A stretch of DNA of 64,000 bases from contig NZ_SSBK01000013.1 of NCBI RefSeq assembly GCF_004795035.1, forward strand, positions 62,001 through 126,000, read 5' to 3'. The stretch comes from Streptomyces sp. A0958 (GTDB taxonomy: Bacteria; Actinomycetota; Actinomycetes; Streptomycetales; Streptomycetaceae). The position numbers and the translations under genes are program-made. This document shows positions 25,833 through 32,305 of the stretch, in pieces (the first letter of the stretch is position 1; each line of letters starts with the position of its first letter). The notes under the pieces were generated by a model. The model saw only the letters and a list, made by a program, of their open reading frames with translations, was not told where the DNA came from and did not search any database.

Positions 25833-27805
25833 GGCGCGGCGCTCCGCAGCACGGCGACGCCGTAGCGGCCGAGCGCGACCCGGTCCGTCACCGCCCGCCC
25901 GGTCAGCAGCTCCTCGTACGTGCCGGGGACGGGCACGGTGACCATCTCGCGGCCGTGGTGGAGCAGGAAGAGCAATGCGCCGCGGCGGACCGCCTCCACG
26001 CCCTCGGGCAGCCCGGCCAGGACCGGTTCCACACCGGCCTCCCGGACCACGTCACCCACAAGCGCCCGCAGCGCCGGGGGCTCCGGCAGCGTCGACACGT
26101 AGACCGCCCGGCCCCTGCGCAGCACCGCGGGCAGCCCGGCCAGCTCGCCCTCGCGGTAGGCGGACACCACCTCGGTGCCTTCGGCCGCCTCCAGCTCCTC
26201 CGACCACAGGGTGGACCGGAAGCCGTCGCACTCCGCGGTCGCGTCCGCGTCCAGCGGCCACCACTCGTGCAGGGTGCGGATGCCGAACAGCTCGCGCAGC
26301 CGTACGTCCATCCCGCCCGGCCTGACCCGGTCGTCCACGTCGGCGATCCCGGTGAAGAAGCCGCACACCAGCCGCCCGCCGTCCCGCACGTACGCCACGA
26401 GGTTGTCGATGGCCGCGTCGTCGAGCAGGTAGAGGTGCGGGACGACGACCGCCTTGAACCGGCTCAGATCGGCGTCGGGGCGGGCGAACTCCGTGGCGGT
26501 CCCGTTCTCCCACAGAGCACGGTGCCAGCGCCGCACCACCTCGGTGTAGTCCAGCAGGGAGGACGGGGCGCCCTCCTGCGCCCCCGCCCACCACGCGTCC
26601 CAGTCGTGCAGGACCGCCACATCGGCGGTCACCTCGCTACCGGCCACCGCCGGGCCGATCGCGGCGAGGTCGGCGCCCAGCCGCCTGGTCTCCCGGAAGG
26701 CGCGGCCGTGTTCACCGGCGTGGCCGAGCATCCCCGAGTGGAACTTCTCCGAACCCTGCCGGGACTGGCGCCACTGGAAGTAGCACACGGCGTCGGCACC
26801 GCGCGCCACCGACTGGAGCGACCAGAGCCGGTTCAGGCCCTCGGGCTTGGGGTGGTTGACGCCCCGCCAGTTGACCGCGCCAGCCGCCTGCTCCATCAGC
26901 ATCCACGGCCCGGCGGCCTGCGAGCGCGTCATGTCGGCGAGCATCGCGTTGTACTGGCCGCCCTGCGGGTCCCTGGGGTCCGGGTAGATGTCGACCGAGA
27001 CGATGTCCTCCTCGGCCGACCACGCCCAGGCGTCCTGTCCCGACCACAGCGGCATGAAGTTCGTCGTCACCGGGATGTGCGGGGTGTGCCGGGCGACGAT
27101 GTCCCGCTCGGCGACGAAGCACTCCAGCAGCGCGTCGGACGTGAAGCGCTTGAAGTCGAGCACCTGCGTCGGGTTCTTCATGTACTGAGCCTTGCGCGGC
27201 GGCAGGATCTCCGTCCAGGAGTCGTAGCGCTGGCTCCAGAACGCCGTGCCCCACGCCTCGTTGAGCGCGTCGAGCGTCCCGTACCGGCCGAGCAGCCAGC
27301 GGCGGAAGTGGACCGCCGTCTCGTCGCACCAGCAGTGCGTGCAGTACTCGTTGTTGATGTGCCACACCGTGAGCGCGGGGTGCTCGGCGTACCGCGCGGC
27401 CAGGTCCTCGGTGAGGGCGGCGGCGTAGCGCCGGTAGACCGGGGAACTCGGGCAGAACTGCTGGCGCGAGCCGTACCAGACGATCGACCCGTCCTCCGCG
27501 CGCGGCAGCGTCTCCGGGTGCCGCGCCCCCATCCAGGGCGGCGGGGACGCGGTCGGGGTGGCGAGCACGACGCCGATGCCGTGTGCGTGCATCAGGTCCA
27601 TCAGCCGGTCCAGCCAGCCGAACTCCCGGGCGCCGGGGCGTGGTTCGATCTTCGCCCAGGAGAAGACACCGAGGGTGACGGAGTTGACGCCGGCCTCCTT
27701 CATCAGCCGGACGTCGTCCTCCCACACCTCCTCGGGCCACTGCTCGGGGTTGTAGTCGCCTCCGAAGAGGATGCGGCCACGGGCCGCGTCGCGCAGGGAC
27801 GGCAT
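25829..27805 (-). CDS. GH42 beta-galactosidase
   Basis: A 658-residue cytoplasmic enzyme of the GH42 family. ATG 27805 was chosen because AAGGA lies 10 bases upstream and the protein then starts directly before RILFGGDYNPEQWPEEVW, the conserved first strand. The acid/base Glu153 is in WHINNEYC and the nucleophile Glu305 in WMLMEQAAG. Cys118, Cys155, Cys158 and Cys160 match the structural zinc site of GH42. A trimerisation (Rossmann-like) domain and a small C-terminal domain follow. The likely substrate is the beta-1,2-galactose capping xylose side chains of imported xyloglucan oligosaccharides, based on neighbours. Arabino-galacto-oligosaccharides are an alternative. A vestigial GH74-like fragment lies directly upstream. 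Confidence 0.93.
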   Translation of the reverse strand: MPSLRDAARGRILFGGDYNPEQWPEEVWEDDVRLMKEAGVNSVTLGVFSWAKIEPRPGAREFGWLDRLMDLMHAHGIGVVLATPTASPPPWMGARHPETLPRAEDGSIVWYGSRQQFCPSSPVYRRYAAALTEDLAARYAEHPALTVWHINNEYCTHCWCDETAVHFRRWLLGRYGTLDALNEAWGTAFWSQRYDSWTEILPPRKAQYMKNPTQVLDFKRFTSDALLECFVAERDIVARHTPHIPVTTNFMPLWSGQDAWAWSAEEDIVSVDIYPDPRDPQGGQYNAMLADMTRSQAAGPWMLMEQAAGAVNWRGVNHPKPEGLNRLWSLQSVARGADAVCYFQWRQSRQGSEKFHSGMLGHAGEHGRAFRETRRLGADLAAIGPAVAGSEVTADVAVLHDWDAWWAGAQEGAPSSLLDYTEVVRRWHRALWENGTATEFARPDADLSRFKAVVVPHLYLLDDAAIDNLVAYVRDGGRLVCGFFTGIADVDDRVRPGGMDVRLRELFGIRTLHEWWPLDADATAECDGFRSTLWSEELEAAEGTEVVSAYREGELAGLPAVLRRGRAVYVSTLPEPPALRALVGDVVREAGVEPVLAGLPEGVEAVRRGALLFLLHHGREMVTVPVPGTYEELLTGRAVTDRVALGRYGVAVLRSAAP

Positions 27806-27818
27806 GGCGCCTCGATCC

Positions 27819-27934
27819 TTACTGGGGTTCTGCGTACTGGATGCCGCGGCCGTTGGTGCCCAGGTGGACGCAGCCGTGGACGCGGGGGACACCGGTGATC
27901 ACTTAGCCGGTCCGGCCCCACTGGTGGGAGTCAT
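27819..27934 (-). pseudogene. Remnant resembling the ends of a GH74 xyloglucanase gene
   Basis: Reading leftward, a short frame from 27902 to the stop at 27819 encodes a peptide ending HGCVHLGTNGRGIQYAEPQ. This resembles the last beta-propeller blade of GH74 xyloglucanases as I recall them ('GRVYLGTNGRG' then Ile/Val-x-Tyr). Just before it, ATG 27934 with GGAAGG upstream opens an 11-codon ORF (to 27899). The simplest reading is that a GH74 gene once stood between permease and GH42 and was lost by an internal deletion that kept its start and end. The similarity is short and from memory, so this needs a search. The alternative is chance coding in an intergenic spacer. Confidence 0.6.
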
Positions 27935-27990
27935 GTCGGACACCTTCCGGACAGGGGGAGAGGGGGAAAGGGCGGCGGCCGGGCGGCGGT

Positions 27991-28962
27991 TCAGCCCTTC
28001 ACGGCGCCGGTGAGCATGCCCTTCTGGAAGTGCTTCTGGACGAACGGCGACAGCACCGCGACCGGGATCAGCGCGAGGATCATGACCGCCATCTGCACGG
28101 AGAGGCTGTTGATCGCCCCGCTGCTGACGGCCGCGCCCATGGCACCCGGCGGCACCTGGTGCTGGAGGACCAGCTGACGCAGGATCATCTGGAGCGGGTA
28201 CTTGTCACTGTCCTGGATGTAGAGCATGGCGTTGAACCACTGGCTCCAGTAGCCGACCGCGTAGAACAGCGAGATCACGGCGATCACCGCACGCGACAGC
28301 GGCATGATGATCTGGAGCAGGATGCGCCACTCGCCGGCCCCGTCGATGCGGGCCGCGTCGATCAGTTCGGGCGCGGTGTCCATGAAGAAGCCGCGCAGGA
28401 CGAGCACGTTGAAGACGCTGATCGCGCTGGGCAGGATCATCGACCAGTAGCTGTCGCTCAGCCCGATGCCGGTGACCAGCAGATACGTCGGGATGAGCCC
28501 GGCGCCGAAGAACATGGTCGCCATCAGCGTCATCAGCAGCGGGCGGTGCGCGTAGGAGTCGCGGCGGCTCAGCCCGTACGCGCACAGGACCGAGACGATC
28601 ATGCTGACGGCCGTACCGACGACGGTGAGGCCCACGCTCACGGCGGCCGCACGGGTCACCGCGCCCCCGCTCAGCAGCTCCTTGTACGCGACGAAGGTGA
28701 TGTGCTTGGGCCAGACGACCAGGCCGCCCGCGTCGTTGATGGTCTTGGTGTCGGAGAGGCTGGTGACCAGCACCACCCAGATCGGGATGATGATGACCGC
28801 ACAGATCGCGACGAGGCCGAAGCCCTTGAAGGCGAGTCCCGCCTTGGTCGGCTCCTCCTCCCACACCGGGCGCGGTTCGATGCGCAGGGCGCGCTGGAGC
28901 GGAGTCTCCGTACGGGGCGCGGGGGCTGCCGGGTCCTTCTCGTGGTCCAGGAGAGTTGTCAT
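27991..28962 (-). CDS. Carbohydrate ABC transporter permease, MalG/LplC type
   Basis: A 323-residue permease with six predicted membrane helices after a 45-residue cytoplasmic N-terminus. The ATPase-coupling EAA loop is seen as ELIDAARIDGAGEWRILLQI, followed by IMPLSRAVIAVISLFYAV. It overlaps the upstream permease gene by ATGA (28959-28962). This subfamily pairs with LplB-type permeases and large binding proteins that carry complex oligosaccharides. No ATPase gene is found in the locus. In Streptomyces one ATPase (MsiK) serves many such importers, so that is the inferred partner. The substrate, xyloglucan oligosaccharide, is inferred from the glycosidases. Confidence 0.94.
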   Translation of the reverse strand: MTTLLDHEKDPAAPAPRTETPLQRALRIEPRPVWEEEPTKAGLAFKGFGLVAICAVIIIPIWVVLVTSLSDTKTINDAGGLVVWPKHITFVAYKELLSGGAVTRAAAVSVGLTVVGTAVSMIVSVLCAYGLSRRDSYAHRPLLMTLMATMFFGAGLIPTYLLVTGIGLSDSYWSMILPSAISVFNVLVLRGFFMDTAPELIDAARIDGAGEWRILLQIIMPLSRAVIAVISLFYAVGYWSQWFNAMLYIQDSDKYPLQMILRQLVLQHQVPPGAMGAAVSSGAINSLSVQMAVMILALIPVAVLSPFVQKHFQKGMLTGAVKG

Positions 28963-30074
28963 TTCTTGGAGTACACCCCCTGCTCGCCCAGCATGTGGGC
29001 GACCTTGTTGGCACCCAGCACCATGGCGACGCTGAACAGTCCCTTGAAGATGCCGGCGGCGGCCGCGTAGCCGAAGTCACCGGTCTTGATGCCCGTCCAC
29101 CAGATGTAGGTGTCCAGGATTTCCGATGCGCCGGCGCCCACCTGGTCGCGCTGGAGCAGGATCTGCTCGAAGTCCAGGTTGAGCGCGCTGCCCACCCGCA
29201 GGACGAGCAGCAGGGCGATGACCGGGCGCAGCGCGGGCAGTGTGACATGCCACATGCGGCGCCAGCGGCCCGCCCCGTCGACGGCCGCGGCCTCGTACAG
29301 ATCGGTGTTGACGGCGGCGAGCGCCGCCAGGAAGACGATCACGCCCCAGCCGGCGTCCTTCCACACGGCCTGCGCGCTGACCAGGAACTTGAAGAAGCCC
29401 GGGTTGGTCATCAGGTCGAAGCCCTCGTGACCGTGTTCGCGCAGCCACTGGGCGACCAGTCCCGCGCCGCCGAACATCTGCTGGAACACGGTGACGACGA
29501 GCACCCAGGAGAAGAAGTGCGGCAGATAGACGACCGCCTGCACCCAGGCCCGGACCCGGGTGCTCATGATCGTGTTGAGAAGCAGGGCGATGGCGATCGG
29601 AATGGGGAAGAACAGGACGAGCTGGGTGACGAAGATGACCAGCGTGTTGATCAGGACTTCCCAGAAGCGGTAGTCCTCGAAGATCCGGGTGAAGTTGTCG
29701 AACCCGACGAAGGGGCTGCCGGTGATGCCCAGGTCGTACACGTCGTAGTCCTGGAAGGCCACGATGTTCCCGAGCAGCGGGATGTAGTTGAAGACCAGCA
29801 GCAGCGCGATGGCCGGCATCGTCATCAGGATCAGGGTGCGGTCGCGCCGCAGCCGCTGTCGCCAGGTGATGCCGCCTGCCTGCGGGCCGGAGTTCTTCCG
29901 TCCGCCGCCCTTGTCCGTACGGGATCTGCGGACACCGCCCGCCCGTGCCCTGCCCTTTCGAACGCCGCTCGTGTCCCTGCCGTCACCGTCCCCGACGCCG
30001 CTCCCGCCGGCCGGGGCGCTCGCCCCGTCGGCGGTGCGGTCCGGGACGGCCGCGACCGTGGCCCGTGACTTCAC
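28959..30074 (-). CDS. Carbohydrate ABC transporter permease, MalF/LplB type
   Basis: A 371-residue membrane protein. GTG 30074 has GGGGAG six bases upstream. An unusually long (about 75 residues) basic, Gly/Arg-rich N-terminus precedes six helices, the first being LILMTMPAIALLLVFNYIPL. The family signature NIVAFQDYDVY and the EAA loop LYEAAAVDGAGRWRRMWHVT are clear. It lies between the binding protein gene (100 bp upstream) and the partner permease (4-bp overlap). Together they form the membrane channel of an LplBC-type oligosaccharide importer. The basic tail may touch membrane lipids or the ATPase; it has no known domain. Confidence 0.94.
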   Translation of the reverse strand: MKSRATVAAVPDRTADGASAPAGGSGVGDGDGRDTSGVRKGRARAGGVRRSRTDKGGGRKNSGPQAGGITWRQRLRRDRTLILMTMPAIALLLVFNYIPLLGNIVAFQDYDVYDLGITGSPFVGFDNFTRIFEDYRFWEVLINTLVIFVTQLVLFFPIPIAIALLLNTIMSTRVRAWVQAVVYLPHFFSWVLVVTVFQQMFGGAGLVAQWLREHGHEGFDLMTNPGFFKFLVSAQAVWKDAGWGVIVFLAALAAVNTDLYEAAAVDGAGRWRRMWHVTLPALRPVIALLLVLRVGSALNLDFEQILLQRDQVGAGASEILDTYIWWTGIKTGDFGYAAAAGIFKGLFSVAMVLGANKVAHMLGEQGVYSKK

Positions 30075-30174
30075 CTTGTGCTCCCCATGTCGTGCTCCTG
30101 ACCCCGGCCGCCGGGCGTCGTGCGCCCGGCGGCCCTTTCGCTCTCGTACGTACGATCGGTGCGCGTCGTACGCG

Positions 30175-31848
30175 TCAGTTGCCGGAGCCGTTCTTGTCGA
30201 GAATGTCCTGGTACCAGTCGCGCAGCTTGTCGCCGCCGCTCTTCTTCCAGGTGTTCACCGCGTCGTCGACGTCGTTGACCTTCTTGCGGCCGCGGCGGAT
30301 GTCCTTCTGGAGGTCGTCGAACGGCGTGTACAGGGAGGCGTAGCGCTGCGGTTCGACGACCTGCATGCCGAAGAAGAGGGGCTTCTTGACGTTCGGCGCC
30401 TGGCGCGCCATCCAGCCGGCGTAGTCCTTGGCCAGCTGCGGCTGGTCGGGGTAGGCGATGGAGGTGGGCGGCGAGGCGACGAACAGGAAGGTGGAGGGCT
30501 GGGCCTCCTCGACACCCTGCGGGGTGTAGGTCGGGGACCCGTCCTTGATCGTGTAGTGGGTGCCCTTCACGCCGTAGTTGGTGAGCATGAACTCCTCGGT
30601 GCCGTACGGCGCGGCCGCGTAGTCGGCGATCGCGAGGAACTCCTCGATCTTCGCCTTGGACAGCTTCTTGCTGAGGAAGGTGAAGATGCCCGCCGGGTCG
30701 TCCTGCCACAGCACCGGCTTGCCGCCGTCGTGGTTGAAGAAGTCGAGTGCCTGCATGTCGAACTTCGGGCTGGCGGAGGCCTGTTCGGTGACCATGCCCT
30801 TCCAGCCGCCGGTGCCGTCGTTGTACATGACCACGTGGCCGCTGGTGAAGCGGATCTTGGCGTCGGCGTCCTTGTTGGCCTCGGCGTCCGGGTGGACGTA
30901 GCCGCCGTCGTGGAGCTTGCGGGCGAAGGCGAGCGCCTCGCGGTACTCCTTCGTCTCGATCTTGTGGACCAGCTTGCCGTTCTCCAGCTGCCAGTAGTGC
31001 GGTGCGTCGGGCAGCAGGCCGAATATCTTCTGGATGCAGGTCCACAGGTCGTCGAAGGCCCACACCTTCTTCTTGGCTGCGGTGTACTCCTTACCGAAGG
31101 CCAGCAGGTCGTCCGCGCTCGCCGGTACGGCGCCGGAGCCGATGAGGTCCTTGCGGTAGAAGATCGCGTTGCCGATGATCGGCGTCGGCATGGGCAGGCC
31201 GCGCAGCTTGCCGCCGAAGACCGAGTACTGCCAGGCGCCGGTCGGGATGTTCGCCAGGTTCGGGTACCTCTTGACGGCGTCGCCCGCCAGGTACGGAGAG
31301 AGGTCCGCGAACTTGGCGGTGATCGCGTTGCGGATCTGCCCCTGCATGTTCCAGCCGGGGATGGTCATGACGTCCGGGATGTCCGAGCCGGCGAGGACCG
31401 CGCCGATCTTGTCCTGGTAGGTGTTGCCGTCCTGCGGGTCGAAGTTGAGCGTCGCGCCGAGCGCCTTGTTCACGGCCGTGTAGTACGGGTTGTTCTTCTT
31501 CGGGACGGTGCCCCACAGCGGGGTCATGACGCGGAACTCCGAGCCCTTGCCCGGGACCGACTTGACCGAGACCACCAGCGGGTCCGGCAGCTTGGTGAAG
31601 CCGGGGCTCGAACCGTTGACGCCGGCGACATCGGGCTCGACCAGGTTCAGCGGGGCGTAGCTCGGCACGACCTTCTTCAGGGCCTTGCCCGTGGTCGTGC
31701 CCTCCTTGCTCCCGGAACCGGAGCCGGAGCCGCCGCACGCGGCGAGCAACGGCACCCCGCCGGCCACGGCGACGGCCGCCACCGCGCCCGTGGCGAGGAA
31801 GCTTCTCCGGCTCGGGGCCGTGGAGGAGGGGGAGGAATTCGGCGTCAT
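30175..31848 (-). CDS. Large oligosaccharide-binding lipoprotein (extracellular solute-binding protein family 1)
   Basis: A 557-residue lipoprotein. GAAGGG lies eight bases before ATG 31848. The N-terminus APSRRSFLATGAVAAVAVAG is a twin-arginine signal ending in the lipobox LLAAC, then a Gly/Ser linker. The mature part has the long, LplA-like architecture: GSEFRVMTPLWGTVPKKNNP near the start, a nested binding region, and ETKEYREALAFARKLHDGGY. Its size, well above the 400 residues of simple sugar binders, fits branched oligosaccharides. It is the first gene of the minus-strand operon running to the fucosidase, and it reads away from the divergent promoter with LacI-type operators. Xyloglucan fragments are the proposed ligand, by context only. 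Confidence 0.93.
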   Translation of the reverse strand: MTPNSSPSSTAPSRRSFLATGAVAAVAVAGGVPLLAACGGSGSGSGSKEGTTTGKALKKVVPSYAPLNLVEPDVAGVNGSSPGFTKLPDPLVVSVKSVPGKGSEFRVMTPLWGTVPKKNNPYYTAVNKALGATLNFDPQDGNTYQDKIGAVLAGSDIPDVMTIPGWNMQGQIRNAITAKFADLSPYLAGDAVKRYPNLANIPTGAWQYSVFGGKLRGLPMPTPIIGNAIFYRKDLIGSGAVPASADDLLAFGKEYTAAKKKVWAFDDLWTCIQKIFGLLPDAPHYWQLENGKLVHKIETKEYREALAFARKLHDGGYVHPDAEANKDADAKIRFTSGHVVMYNDGTGGWKGMVTEQASASPKFDMQALDFFNHDGGKPVLWQDDPAGIFTFLSKKLSKAKIEEFLAIADYAAAPYGTEEFMLTNYGVKGTHYTIKDGSPTYTPQGVEEAQPSTFLFVASPPTSIAYPDQPQLAKDYAGWMARQAPNVKKPLFFGMQVVEPQRYASLYTPFDDLQKDIRRGRKKVNDVDDAVNTWKKSGGDKLRDWYQDILDKNGSGN

Positions 31849-31959
31849 TGCGTCAACCCTTCGAGGCGCACCAGGACGACACGCGGCGGGGCGACCGCCG
31901 TTCGGTTCCTGTGTCTGAGGTGGGGCGTTGCTGGCTGAGCCGGTGTCACCGGCCCCAGG

Positions 31960-31971
31960 TGAAGCGGTTCA
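31960..31971. promoter_or_regulatory. Degenerate LacI-type operator near the binding-protein gene
   Basis: TGAAGCGGTTCA keeps the GAAGC and TTC half-sites of the strong operators but breaks the central symmetry. It lies about 110 bases before the binding-protein start and could be an auxiliary site. Confidence 0.4.
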
Positions 31972-32040
31972 ACAGGGAGGCGGCAGAACGTGTCGCCGTC
32001 CCGGAAAATCAAGGGCGCCGGGCGCCCCATCGAAGCTCCG

Positions 32041-32054
32041 TCGAAGCGCTTCGA
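32041..32054. promoter_or_regulatory. LacI-family operator 1 in the divergent promoter region
   Basis: TCGAAGCGCTTCGA, a perfect 14-bp palindrome identical to the core before the LacI gene. It sits between the divergent binding-protein and GH3 genes, closer to the former. Confidence 0.88.
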
Positions 32055-32125
32055 TGTTGCAGCGAGGTTAAGTGAAGGGCCTGTGTGGCACAAGGCTTCG
32101 TTTCCAGATTCCTCCGACCCGTTTC

Positions 32126-32137
32126 CGAACCGTTTCG
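32126..32137. promoter_or_regulatory. Degenerate operator-like palindrome
   Basis: CGAACCGTTTCG has intact CGAA and TTCG ends and a changed centre. It is midway between the two perfect sites and may assist binding or be chance. Confidence 0.3.
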
Positions 32138-32211
32138 TGATGCGGTGGAGGCGTGCCGGAAGCGGAGGTCGGCCACGGGCCCTTGACACGTATGGGGTCG
32201 GCCGATGAGCA

Positions 32212-32225
32212 TCGAAGCGCTTCGA
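32212..32225. promoter_or_regulatory. LacI-family operator 2, next to the GH3 gene
   Basis: A second perfect TCGAAGCGCTTCGA lies 80 bases before the GH3 start and 171 bases from operator 1, so each divergent promoter could have its own site or the pair could loop. The 31849-32305 interval contains no gene. Confidence 0.88.
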
Positions 32226-32305
32226 ATGATTCTTCGAGGCCCCCGGGGAGCCCCCACGAGGCGCCGGCACCGGAAAACCTCCCACCTTTCAAGAAGGACT
32301 CGCAC

